A DNA stretch of 64,000 bases from Massilia soli (GTDB lineage: Bacteria > Pseudomonadota > Gammaproteobacteria > Burkholderiales > Burkholderiaceae_D): positions 434,001-498,000 of the forward strand of contig NZ_JAFBIL020000004.1 in assembly GCF_016809835.1 (NCBI RefSeq), given 5' to 3'. The notes under the pieces were generated by a model. The model ran no database searches, had not been told where the DNA came from, and was given only the letters and a program-made list of their open reading frames with translations. Positions 26,802 to 35,192 of the stretch are shown in pieces (position 1 is the stretch's first letter; each line of letters opens with the position of its first letter). A program made the position numbers and the translations under genes.

Positions 26802-28079
26802 ATGAACAGGAATACGGTCAAGATTGCTTTGCTCAGCATTACCGCCACGTTGGTCGCGGTGTTTTTGGTATTCAACCTGCTGCCGAGCGAAAAGCAAATC
26901 GAAAAACAGCTGCTGCAGAAGTACGATACGTCCGATCCGCAGTTTCGCCGCTCGATGGGCGTCCTGCTGGGCCCAGCGATTATTGAAGGAAATAAAGTTG
27001 AAGTGCTGCTCAATGGCGCCCAGATATTCCCGGCGATGCTCGATGCGATCCGCGGCGCGCAGCACACCATCACGCTGGAGACCTATATCTACTGGTCCGA
27101 AACCATCGGCAAGGAATTCAGCGACGCGCTGATCGAACGCGCGCGCGCCGGCGTCAAGGTGCACGTCATGCTCGACTTCATGGGCAGCATCAAGATGGAC
27201 CTGGCCGCCATTGACGCGATGAAGGCGGCCGGCGTGCACGTCCAGCGCTATCACAAGCCGGTGTGGTGGAAGTTCACCCGGCTGAACAACCGCACCCACC
27301 GCAAACTGTTGATCGTCGACGGCAAGACCGGATTCACCGGCGGCGTCGGCATCGCCGACCAGTGGCGCGGCAACGCCGAGGATGACAAGCACTGGCGCGA
27401 CACCCATTTCCGCGTCCAGGGCCCGGTGGTCGGGCAGATGCAGGCGGTGTTCAACGATAACTGGACCAAGGCCACCGGCCAGGTCCTCGACGGCCCGCAC
27501 TATTTCCCGGCACTGGAAAAAGCCGGCGCCCACGACGCCCAGATGTTCAGCAGCTCGCCCACCGGCGGCAGCGGCAGCATGCACCTGATGTACCTGATCG
27601 CGATCAACGCGGCGCGAAACTCGATCAACCTGTCGGCGTCCTACTTCGTACCCGACGAGCTGGCCATCAAGGCGCTGGTCGCGGCCAGGAAGCGCGGCGT
27701 CGCGGTGCGCATCATCACGCCGGGACCGGACATCGATTCCGACATCGTGCGCGCCGCCTCGCGCGAACGCTGGGGCGACCTGCTCAAGGCCGGCGTCAAG
27801 ATCGCCGAATACCAGCCCACCATGTACCACGTCAAAGCGCTGATCGTCGATACGATGATGGTGTCGGTCGGCTCGACCAACTTCGACAACCGTTCGTTCA
27901 GCATCAATGACGAAGCCAACCTGAACGTGATGGACCGTGAATTTGCCACGCAGCAGGCCGCGATCTTCGACGCCGACTGGGCCAAGTCGAAGCCGATCAC
28001 CCTGCAGGCGTGGGAGAATCGGCCGTGGACCGACAAGTTGCACGGCGAGATTGCGTCGCTGATCGGCGCGCAGCTGTAA
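26802..28079 (+). CDS. cardiolipin synthase / phospholipase D-type protein
   Basis: 425 residues with one N-terminal membrane segment (about 8-27) and two HKD catalytic motifs: HRKLLIVDGKTGFTGG (about 166-181) and HVKALIVDTMMVSVGSTNFD (about 344-363). The two His-Lys-Asp sets form one active site that transfers phosphatidyl groups; cardiolipin synthesis of the ClsA/B type is the likely role. It lies near stress-related membrane proteins. The exact Cls class (A, B or C) cannot be fixed by eye. Confidence 0.87.
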   Translation: MNRNTVKIALLSITATLVAVFLVFNLLPSEKQIEKQLLQKYDTSDPQFRRSMGVLLGPAIIEGNKVEVLLNGAQIFPAMLDAIRGAQHTITLETYIYWSETIGKEFSDALIERARAGVKVHVMLDFMGSIKMDLAAIDAMKAAGVHVQRYHKPVWWKFTRLNNRTHRKLLIVDGKTGFTGGVGIADQWRGNAEDDKHWRDTHFRVQGPVVGQMQAVFNDNWTKATGQVLDGPHYFPALEKAGAHDAQMFSSSPTGGSGSMHLMYLIAINAARNSINLSASYFVPDELAIKALVAARKRGVAVRIITPGPDIDSDIVRAASRERWGDLLKAGVKIAEYQPTMYHVKALIVDTMMVSVGSTNFDNRSFSINDEANLNVMDREFATQQAAIFDADWAKSKPITLQAWENRPWTDKLHGEIASLIGAQL

Positions 28080-28232
28080 CGACGATCAGCTCGTTACCTC
28101 CCGGCAAAACTGTACAAAACCCCATATGTACACGATAAAATGTGGTTGACTAAGTGGAGGTCGATACGGATACTCTAGGGCGCTCATGTAGCGCCCTGTT
28201 CAGTTCCGATTACCATAAGAGACGAAACGCGA

Positions 28233-30389
28233 ATGAAAAAACTCCTCCTCCCGCTCGCCCTGCTGTCCACGTTCGCACACGCCGACGAAGGCATGTGGAT
28301 GCCGCAGCAGCTGCCACAAGTAGCCAAGCAACTCAAGGCAGCCGGCCTCAAGCTCGATCCTGCCGCCCTGACCAAACTGACCGAGTTTCCGATGGGCGCG
28401 ATTGTGAGCCTGGGCGGCTGCTCCGCCTCGTTCGTTTCGCCGCAGGGCCTGGTTGCCACCAACCACCACTGCGTCTACAACAGCATCGCCGTCAACTCGA
28501 CCCCTGAACGCGACCTGCTGGCCAACGGCTTCCTGGCCAAGACCTTCGCAGAAGAACTGCCGGCAGCGCCAGGCAGCCGCATCTTCGTGACCAAGGAAGT
28601 GACCAACGTCAGCAACAAGATCATCACCCCCGACGTCGCCGCGCTGTCCGGCAAGGCGCGCGTGGACGCGATGGAAAAGAACATGAAGTCGATGGTCGCC
28701 GAATGCGAAAAAGACGCCGGCCACCGCTGCAACGTGGCCAGCTACTACGGCGGCCTCGAGTTCTACCTGATCAAGCAACTGGAAATCCGCGACGTTCGCC
28801 TTGTGCACGCGCCGGCCTCCGGCGTGGGCAAATTCGGCGGCGACCAGGACAACTGGATGTGGCCGCGCCACACCGGTGACTACGGTTTCTACCGCGGCTA
28901 CGTGAGCAAGGACGGCAAGGCTGCCGACTTCTCGAAGGACAACATCCCTTACGTACCGAAGCACCACCTGAAGATTGCAAAAGAAGGCGTCAAGGAAGGC
29001 GACTTCGTCATGGTACTGGGCTATCCGGGCCGCACCAACCGCCACCGCCTGCCGTCGGAAGTGGCGTACACGTTCGACTGGAACTACCCGGCATTTGTCC
29101 AGGCTTCGCAAGAAACCCTGGCGATCATCGACCGCGAAACCAAGAACGATCCTGACGCCAAGCTCAAGTACGCTGGCCGGGTCGCGGGCGTGAACAACTA
29201 CTACAAGAACCGCAAGGGCATGCTGACCAGCTACGAGAACAGCGATATCCTGGCGCGCAAGACCAAGGAACACGCGGACCTCAAGGCCTGGATCCATTCG
29301 AATGCCGCACGCAAGAACGAGTTTGGCGGCGACATCGAGAAGGTCGAAGCACTGATCGCCCAGCGCGACGCCGACATCAAGCGCGACTTCTTCCTCAGCT
29401 CGTCTTCGCCGCGCCTGCTGACCGTCGCACGCGAACTGTACCGCCTGGCGAACGAAAGCACCAAGCCCGACGCCGAACGCAAGGCCGGCTACCAGCAGCG
29501 CGACCTGCCGCGCTTCCAGGCCGGCGTGGCCGCGGTAGACCGTACCTACACCGAGAAAGTCGACAAGGCACTGGCGCTGAACAGTCTGGTCAAGTACGCC
29601 GCGCAGCCAAAAGCACAGCGCAGCGCCAACTTCGACGCAGCCCTGGGCATCACCGACGGCATGACCGAAGCCCAGCTGAAAGCTGCGCTGGACAAGATGT
29701 ACGCAGGTTCGCAGCTGGCCGACAAGGCGGCGCGTACCGCATGGCTGGGCAAGAAGCCGGAAGACTTCAAGGCCAGCAATGACAGCTTCATCAAGGCAGC
29801 GGTCGCCATGTACGAGCAGGGCCTGAAGAGCGAAGCCGAGGAAGAAGAACTGGCCGGCAAGATCCAGCAAGCCTACGCCAACTACATGAAGGCAAAGATC
29901 GCCTACATGACCAGCAAGGGCCAGGCTGTGTATCCGGACGCTAACAGCACCCTGCGCGTCACCTTCGGCAAGATCGCCGGCCGCGCGTTCGGCGCCGACG
30001 GCACCGGCGCATGGACCCCGTTCACCACCGTCAAGGGCGTGGTAGCGAAGGCCACCGGCGAAGGCGAGTTCAACGCACCGGCAGCGCAGCTGGCATCGAT
30101 CAAGGCCAAGGACTTCGGCAAATATGTCGACCCTAAGCTCAAGACCGTGCCTGTGAACTACCTGGCGACGCTCGACATCACCGGCGGCAACTCGGGTTCG
30201 GCAGCGCTGAACGCCAAGGGCGAGTTCATCGGCCTGGCCTTCGACGGCACCCTCGATTCGATCATCTCGGACTGGGACTTCAACAACGCCAACACCCGCT
30301 CGATCCAGGTCGACGTGCGTTACATGCTGTGGAACATGAAGCATGTCGACAAAGCCGACAACTTGCTGAAAGAAATGAACGTCGAGTAA
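28233..30389 (+). CDS. S46 dipeptidyl-peptidase, DPP7-type
   Basis: 718 residues, the usual length. A signal peptide (about 1-17, ending FAHA) sends it to the periplasm. The chymotrypsin-like triad is visible: His in LVATNHHC (about 78-79), Asp in the GGDQDNWMWPRHTGDY stretch (about 207-222) and Ser in GGNSGSAAL (about 652). The residue that fixes P1 preference is Gly (IGLAFDG), as in DPP7, which prefers hydrophobic P1, and not the Arg of the acidic-specific DPP11. It releases dipeptides from N-termini of peptides. It is a single-gene unit with a GNRA-loop terminator behind it. Confidence 0.92.
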   Translation: MKKLLLPLALLSTFAHADEGMWMPQQLPQVAKQLKAAGLKLDPAALTKLTEFPMGAIVSLGGCSASFVSPQGLVATNHHCVYNSIAVNSTPERDLLANGFLAKTFAEELPAAPGSRIFVTKEVTNVSNKIITPDVAALSGKARVDAMEKNMKSMVAECEKDAGHRCNVASYYGGLEFYLIKQLEIRDVRLVHAPASGVGKFGGDQDNWMWPRHTGDYGFYRGYVSKDGKAADFSKDNIPYVPKHHLKIAKEGVKEGDFVMVLGYPGRTNRHRLPSEVAYTFDWNYPAFVQASQETLAIIDRETKNDPDAKLKYAGRVAGVNNYYKNRKGMLTSYENSDILARKTKEHADLKAWIHSNAARKNEFGGDIEKVEALIAQRDADIKRDFFLSSSSPRLLTVARELYRLANESTKPDAERKAGYQQRDLPRFQAGVAAVDRTYTEKVDKALALNSLVKYAAQPKAQRSANFDAALGITDGMTEAQLKAALDKMYAGSQLADKAARTAWLGKKPEDFKASNDSFIKAAVAMYEQGLKSEAEEEELAGKIQQAYANYMKAKIAYMTSKGQAVYPDANSTLRVTFGKIAGRAFGADGTGAWTPFTTVKGVVAKATGEGEFNAPAAQLASIKAKDFGKYVDPKLKTVPVNYLATLDITGGNSGSAALNAKGEFIGLAFDGTLDSIISDWDFNNANTRSIQVDVRYMLWNMKHVDKADNLLKEMNVE

Positions 30390-30418
30390 CTGACGACGGC
30401 ATCGCGCGATGCTGAACG

Positions 30419-30453
30419 AAAGCCACGCCGCCGCAAGGCCGCGTGGCTTTTTT
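30419..30453 (+). terminator. intrinsic terminator after the S46 peptidase
   Basis: Stem AAGCCACGC (30420-30428) pairs with GCGTGGCTT (30441-30449), with an inner GCC-GCAA-GGC tetraloop and a T6 tail. It lies 30 bases past the stop. Confidence 0.88.
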
Positions 30454-30466
30454 ATAGGCGATCAAC

Positions 30467-30744
30467 GTTAAGTGTGGAATCCACTCCGTCCTTCCCGCGC
30501 AGGCGGGAATCCATACTGACGCCGGGTAGCGGATCGGGGTCTCGCGGCTACAGCGTCGCTGGGATGGGTGCCCGCCTGCGCGGGCACGACGTGGCGGTGG
30601 CCACTCCGGTTTCCAGATGTAACAGTGACATAGCGATTTAATACGCGATGTCACCGTCAAGTGTGGAATTCACTCCGTCCTGCGCGGGCACGACGTGGCG
30701 GTGGCCACGCCGGTTTCCACATGTACCGGTGACATAGCGTTTTT
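30467..30744. repeat. imperfect direct duplication carrying REP-like hairpins
   Basis: The 372-base gap 30390-30761 holds, besides the terminator, a duplicated block. A 25-base stretch containing GTGTGGAATCCACTCC at 30467-30491 recurs at 30656-30680 (GTGTGGAATTCACTCC), and the block 30577-30639 recurs at 30681-30744 with few changes. The second copy lacks the 85 bases between these parts. The first copy contains two hairpins of the TTCCCGCG/CGCGGGAA type at 30487-30516 and, in inverted orientation, 30563-30591. No open frame is convincing here. Confidence 0.75.
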
Positions 30745-30761
30745 ATATGCCGAGAGACAGT

Positions 30762-31511
30762 ATGAATGCAGGAGATGCGACGATCTGGCGGATGGGCGCC
30801 AATCCTGTGGCGGCATTGGCGGCGGTGCTGATGCTGGCCACCGCCTTCGCCGCGATGCGCGCCGGCGGCGTGCTGGGGCCGCCCGCGCTGCGCTGGCTGC
30901 TGCCGGCCGGCTTCACGCTGATGGCAGCGATGCCATGGCTGCTGATGAATGCCGAAGGAAGGCGTCAGATCGGGCTCAGGCGGCCCGATTGCGCCGGCGC
31001 CTGGCTTCCCGCCATCGCGCTTGGCGCGGCGGCGTCACTGGCGTGCTTTGCGATCGGCATGGCGCTGTTCGGGCGCGGCGCGGAAAACTGGTTCGTCAGC
31101 ATCGCCAATAATTACCGCGGCGTGATGGACACGACTGGCATGTCGCTGTTGACGCTGCACCTGGTCTTTACCTTGCCTGCCCTGATGTTCAGCCCGGTCG
31201 CCGAAGAAATCTTCTTCCGCGGAATACTGCAGCGCGCCCTTGAGCAACACGTGTCGGGGCGCAGCGCCACGCTGATCGAAAGCGCGGCCTTCGGTGCGGT
31301 GCACCTGTGCCACCATGGATTGCTGCTGGAAGCCGCCGGGCTGGGCTGGATGCCGCTGTCGGGGTCGTTGTGGATGCTGCTGATGTTCGGCACCGCGCTG
31401 CTGTTCGCCGCGATCAGGAAGCGCAGCGGATCGCTCTACCCTGCGATGGCCGCGCACGCCGCGTTCAACCTGACGATGAACGCGGCAATTTTCTGGGCGC
31501 TATGGCCCTGA
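30762..31511 (+). CDS. CPBP family intramembrane metalloprotease
   Basis: 249 residues with about seven hydrophobic segments and the CPBP (Abi, CaaX protease-like) motifs: SPVAEEIFFRGILQ (EExxFRG, about 152-165), AFGAVHLCHHG (second His motif, about 182-192) and AMAAHAAFNL (third, about 231-240). The conserved Glu-Glu, Arg and His residues are all present, so it is probably active. Members cleave prenylated or membrane peptides or protect against bacteriocins; the substrate is unknown. ATG at 30762 has GAGAGA upstream; 30747 is an in-frame alternative. A paired hairpin repeat lies seven bases past the stop. Confidence 0.87.
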   Translation: MNAGDATIWRMGANPVAALAAVLMLATAFAAMRAGGVLGPPALRWLLPAGFTLMAAMPWLLMNAEGRRQIGLRRPDCAGAWLPAIALGAAASLACFAIGMALFGRGAENWFVSIANNYRGVMDTTGMSLLTLHLVFTLPALMFSPVAEEIFFRGILQRALEQHVSGRSATLIESAAFGAVHLCHHGLLLEAAGLGWMPLSGSLWMLLMFGTALLFAAIRKRSGSLYPAMAAHAAFNLTMNAAIFWALWP

Positions 31512-31517
31512 AGACCC

Positions 31518-31594
31518 CGTCATTCCCGCGCAGGCGGGAACCCATACCGCCGCAGCTTATGCCTGCTATGGGTTCCCGCTGACGCGGGAACGAC
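31518..31594. repeat. paired REP-like hairpins between convergent genes
   Basis: Left unit 31518-31547 reads CATTCCCGCGCAGGCGGGAA followed by CCCATAC. Right unit 31567-31594 is the same element inverted (TATGGGTTCCCGC, then GCGGGAACGAC). The two face each other across 19 bases and together fill the gap between the convergent CPBP and permease genes. The right unit begins a few bases past the permease stop. It could act as a bidirectional terminator or mRNA end protector. Confidence 0.85.
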
Positions 31595-31599
31595 ATCGT

Positions 31600-33054
31600 T
31601 CAGGTTTGGCTGTTCAGTTTCGAGTGACGAATGCCGTAGGCAAAGTACGCCAGCACCGCCACCGTCATCCAGATCGCGAACGTCGTGAAGGTGGTTTTCG
31701 ACAAGTCCTTCATGATGTACAGGCAGGCAAAAATCGACAAGCCCGGGATCAGGTAAGGCCCGAACGGCACGCGGAAGCCCTTGCCGGCCGGCTCGCCGCC
31801 GCGCCGGCGCATGACCGGCACCGCCATCGACACCACCATGAACGCCGTCAGCGTGCCCATGCTGACCATATCCCACAGGAAGGTCGAATCGACGAGGCCC
31901 GCCACCAGGCTGACCACGATGCAGACGATGATCGTATTGCTGACCGGCGCCGCGGTGCGCGCATTGAGCTTCTGGAAGGTCTTCGGGATCAGGCCGTCGC
32001 GGCTGATCGCGTACAGGATGCGGGTCTGGCCATAAATGGTCACCAGGGTCACGCTGAACACCGAAATCACCGCGCCAGCCGACAGCACCAGCGCAGGCCA
32101 GCTCTGGCCGGTCACGTTCTGCAGGATCACCGACAGGCCGGCTTCCTGGTGCGCAAACATATGCGCGGGCTGGGCGCCCACGGCCGCCAACGCGACCATC
32201 AGGTAGAACACGGTGACGATCGCCAGCGCCATCAGGATACCCAGCGGTACCGTGCGGCTCGGATCCTTGACCTCTTCACCCGCGGTGGCCACCGTATCGA
32301 GGCCGATGAACGAGAAGAACACCGTGCCGGCAGCCGCGGTCACGCCCGCCATGCCGGCAAAGCCCTTGCTGTTGTCGGTATTGAAGAACGGCGTGAAGTT
32401 GGCGGCGTCGAAGCCGGAGAACGCGATCACCACGAAGAACACCAGGATCGCCAGCTTGATCAGCACCATCACCGCGTTGGTGGTGGCCGATTCGCGGGTG
32501 CCGCGCACCAGCATGAAGCCGCACATGATCACCAGCAGGATCGGCGGCAGGTTGATGTGGCCAACATTGAACTCGACGCCGTTGGGCCCGGAGACGATCA
32601 TCGGCGTTCGCAGCATCTCGGGTATCTGCCACCCGAAGGCATTGTCGAGGAAGTTGTTCAGGTAGGAAGACCAGCCGATGGCGGTGGCGCTGGCCGCCAG
32701 CCCGTATTCGAGCAGGAGGCAGGCCGCCATGATGAAGGCGGCGAACTCGCCGACCGACGCGTAGGCGAACGAATAGGACGAGCCTGACGCCGGGATGCGG
32801 AACGCCAGCTCGGCGTAGCACAGCGCGGTCAGGCCGGCCGTGATGGCGGCGATCAGGAACGACAGGATGACCGAAGGCCCCGCCTTGGGAACCGCTTCGA
32901 CCATCGTGAAGAAAATGCCGGTGCCGATGGTGGCGCCGACGCCAATCATGGTCAACGGGAACAAGCCCATCGTCTGCGCCAGTCCGCCGGCGCCATCGGC
33001 CGTCCGGTCTACCAGCTTGGTTCGCAACAGCTTCTGGCCCAATGATTGATTCAC
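31600..33054 (-). CDS. APC-superfamily amino acid permease
   Basis: 484 residues with 12 or more hydrophobic segments. The family opening, TMIGVGATIGTGIFF (about 35-49), holds the unwound helix 1 glycines that bind the substrate backbone, and GLDTVATAGEEVKDPSRTVPLGI (about 247-269) is the consensus amphipathic region. It is closest in look to the cationic amino acid transporter group (YfnA/CAT). The arginine operon begins about 1.2 kb to the right on the same strand, so arginine or a related cation is a reasonable but untested substrate. Confidence 0.87.
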   Translation of the reverse strand: MNQSLGQKLLRTKLVDRTADGAGGLAQTMGLFPLTMIGVGATIGTGIFFTMVEAVPKAGPSVILSFLIAAITAGLTALCYAELAFRIPASGSSYSFAYASVGEFAAFIMAACLLLEYGLAASATAIGWSSYLNNFLDNAFGWQIPEMLRTPMIVSGPNGVEFNVGHINLPPILLVIMCGFMLVRGTRESATTNAVMVLIKLAILVFFVVIAFSGFDAANFTPFFNTDNSKGFAGMAGVTAAAGTVFFSFIGLDTVATAGEEVKDPSRTVPLGILMALAIVTVFYLMVALAAVGAQPAHMFAHQEAGLSVILQNVTGQSWPALVLSAGAVISVFSVTLVTIYGQTRILYAISRDGLIPKTFQKLNARTAAPVSNTIIVCIVVSLVAGLVDSTFLWDMVSMGTLTAFMVVSMAVPVMRRRGGEPAGKGFRVPFGPYLIPGLSIFACLYIMKDLSKTTFTTFAIWMTVAVLAYFAYGIRHSKLNSQT

Positions 33055-33164
33055 GTCTGTCCCTTGTGTGCTCGAAAAAATTCTAGCGATTATAGGGGCA
33101 TATCGAATTTACCAATACACATCTTTCATTGGAGCCAGAGTTGCCACTCTAACAAATGCGATCC

Positions 33165-34022
33165 TTAGTTCAACACGTTGACGTGCTTGCCGCTGACATT
33201 GCGCTGGTTTGGGTTGCCGTGCACGGTGATCCGGCCGGAACCGTTGCCGTTGGCGACCAGCGACTGCTTGACCATCGCCGAGATATCGCCCGAACCGTTG
33301 GTCGACAGGTCGGCGCGCTGCGCCGTCACGCGCGAGACATGGACGTCGCCCGAACCGTGCACGCTGGCGTTGAGCGTCTGCACGGCGCCGCTGGCTTCGA
33401 TGTCGCCCGAGCCGCGTACGTGCGCGGTGAGCTGGTCGCCATCGACGTGGCCGAGCATGATGCGTCCCGAACCGGCCAGGCTGGCATGCGCGCTGCGGCT
33501 GCGCAGGCCAAGCGCGTCGACGGTGCCGGAGCCGGTGCTGCGGACATCGAAGCTGCTGACATTGCCCGACAGCTGGGTCTTGCCGGAGCCGGTCTTGACG
33601 AAGGTGAGCGGTGCGCCGTTCAGGCCGCTGATATCAAGGCGGCCCGAACCGGTGCTGCGCAGGTGGCTCAGGCGCGGCGCGCTGTAGCTGATGCGGATGG
33701 GCTGGGTGGGCTTGATCTGCCCGTCGACCCAGATCCGCATGGTGTCGCCCGCCACTTCCGAACGGATCATCGGCAGCAGGTTGCCGTCGGCCTCGATCTT
33801 CAAGCCAGGCTGGCCGCCGACGCGCACGTCGACCTGCATCGGGCCGGTGATGTCGAGGCTGGACAGGCTGGATACCGGGCGCTGCTCGCTGGCGACGCGG
33901 CCGTCGCCCGCCACGCCGTCGCCGCTGAAGACGGAATGCATCTGGACGTCGTGGTCTGGAGTGACGATGATGGCGCAGCCAGCCAGGGCGGCCACGCAGG
34001 CGAGGGACAGGAGAGTACGCAT
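33165..34022 (-). CDS. GIN-domain (DUF2807) lipoprotein
   Basis: 285 residues. A lipoprotein signal with lipobox LAGC (Cys at about 16) is followed by a head GIN/DUF2807 domain, a right-handed beta-helix-like fold made of short repeats of the type GSGxxxxxG. Repeats visible include STGSGRLDISG, KTGSGKTQLSG, STGSGTVDALG, LAGSGRIMLG, VRGSGDIEASG, VHGSGDVHVS and TNGSGDISA, about every 18-22 residues. It is probably anchored in the outer membrane facing the periplasm. Function is unknown; the name putative auto-transporter adhesin used for such proteins has little support. ATG at 34022 gives a proper lipoprotein signal. Confidence 0.8.
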   Translation of the reverse strand: MRTLLSLACVAALAGCAIIVTPDHDVQMHSVFSGDGVAGDGRVASEQRPVSSLSSLDITGPMQVDVRVGGQPGLKIEADGNLLPMIRSEVAGDTMRIWVDGQIKPTQPIRISYSAPRLSHLRSTGSGRLDISGLNGAPLTFVKTGSGKTQLSGNVSSFDVRSTGSGTVDALGLRSRSAHASLAGSGRIMLGHVDGDQLTAHVRGSGDIEASGAVQTLNASVHGSGDVHVSRVTAQRADLSTNGSGDISAMVKQSLVANGNGSGRITVHGNPNQRNVSGKHVNVLN

Positions 34023-34178
34023 TGTCGGACCTTTTTGTTGTTTGGTTGAGGATTCAACCTTAACAAAAGCGTCCTGGGGGGAGCCGGGGCGTGCGATGAA
34101 CTGCAGAATCCGGGGAACAGCCAGCAAAAAGCCGTCGATCCCGCGTCGGCGGCAATACGTGCATATGTATCGGCGGCG

Positions 34179-34209
34179 TATGGGTTCCCGCCTTCGCGGG
34201 AACGACACG
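34179..34209. repeat. REP-like hairpin at the astE stop codon
   Basis: The element TATGGGTTCCCGCC, TTCG, then GCGGGAACGAC ends directly at the stop codon of astE (minus strand, 34210-34212). A degenerate partner half may lie near 34136-34152. It sits at the 3' end of the seven-gene arginine operon and may act as its terminator or 3' mRNA end, although no T-run follows on the minus strand. Confidence 0.75.
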
Positions 34210-35187
34210 TTAGCTGGCGCGAACGACCATCAAGCCCGCACGCAATCCCACGCGAACGTCGGGATTGGGGAATACGACCAGCTCCTCGGCGTGCTTCACC
34301 GTATAAACAGTCTCGCCATCGGTGGCGATCACGTCGCCCTGGCGCAGCGCGGTGAAGTTCTGCGTGCTGCGGTCGAACGCCATCTGGAAGCCGTCCGACA
34401 GCTTGATCACTTCCTGCGCCACCTTGAACACATGCGGCTCGGCCTTCGCAGCCGTGGCCGCAGCGCCGCGCAGCAGCCCTTCCAGCGCCAGCTGCACATC
34501 GGCGAACTGCGACAGGTCGTTCTGTCCCAGCACGCCGACACGCCCGAGTTCCACGGTGCTTGCCGCCGCTCCGTGATGCTCGGCCGAGTAGTAGCTGTAG
34601 GTGCCGGCCGAACTCGGGTTCATGATGATCGCGCCGATCGCGGCCTGCCCCAGCCAGCCCACCAGCGCCGCCTTGCCCTGGTCGGCAATCAGGTCGGGCA
34701 CGATGGCGAAGGTCGGGTACACCGAAGGACGAATCGCCGTGTGCAGGTCGAGGTGCCAGCGCACCGGGCCGGCGCCGGCGAAGAAGTCTTCGGTGGCCTT
34801 GATCATGGCATCGGCCCGCGGCGCCTCCGCCGCGTCGGCGAGCGAACCGCGCACTGGCCTGAACATGCGGTTCAGGTCAGCGTCGATAAACCGCTTGCCC
34901 GCCGCGATCGCGTCCACGTTGCCGACGCAGACCATCAGGTCGACCGCCAGTTCGGAAGGCGCGTGCGACAAGGCGTCAAGCACATGGGCCACCACTTCAA
35001 TCGGCCCGGTCTCGTCGCCATGCACGCCGACCGACAGCACCACGCTAGCGCGCGCCGCCATGGCCGACTTGATCGTCATGATGCCGCGCGCCGGCAGCGT
35101 TACCGCAAAGCCGGCGTCCAGGAAGCGCTGCGCCACAGCGCCGAGATCAGCTTCGGCGAGGGCGCGGACAGCGTCAGGTAGCGTCAT
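34210..35187 (-). CDS. astE: succinylglutamate desuccinylase
   Basis: 325 residues of the AstE/AspA zinc carboxypeptidase-like family. It catalyses the last Ast step, cleaving N-succinylglutamate to glutamate and succinate. Zinc ligands are in VGVHGDETGPIEV (about 57-69, His and Glu) and in WHLDLHTAIRPS (about 148-159, second His); the catalytic Glu is in ASTVELGRVG (about 210). It starts five bases after the glutamate dehydrogenase stop and ends the operon, next to a hairpin repeat. Confidence 0.94.
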   Translation of the reverse strand: MTLPDAVRALAEADLGAVAQRFLDAGFAVTLPARGIMTIKSAMAARASVVLSVGVHGDETGPIEVVAHVLDALSHAPSELAVDLMVCVGNVDAIAAGKRFIDADLNRMFRPVRGSLADAAEAPRADAMIKATEDFFAGAGPVRWHLDLHTAIRPSVYPTFAIVPDLIADQGKAALVGWLGQAAIGAIIMNPSSAGTYSYYSAEHHGAAASTVELGRVGVLGQNDLSQFADVQLALEGLLRGAAATAAKAEPHVFKVAQEVIKLSDGFQMAFDRSTQNFTALRQGDVIATDGETVYTVKHAEELVVFPNPDVRVGLRAGLMVVRAS

Positions 35188-35192
35188 GCCGC

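Noticed and set aside
28200-30344. Open minus-strand frame of 714 codons opposite the S46 peptidase
   Set aside because: No domain pattern and biased composition; the plus-strand gene has signal peptide and catalytic triad.
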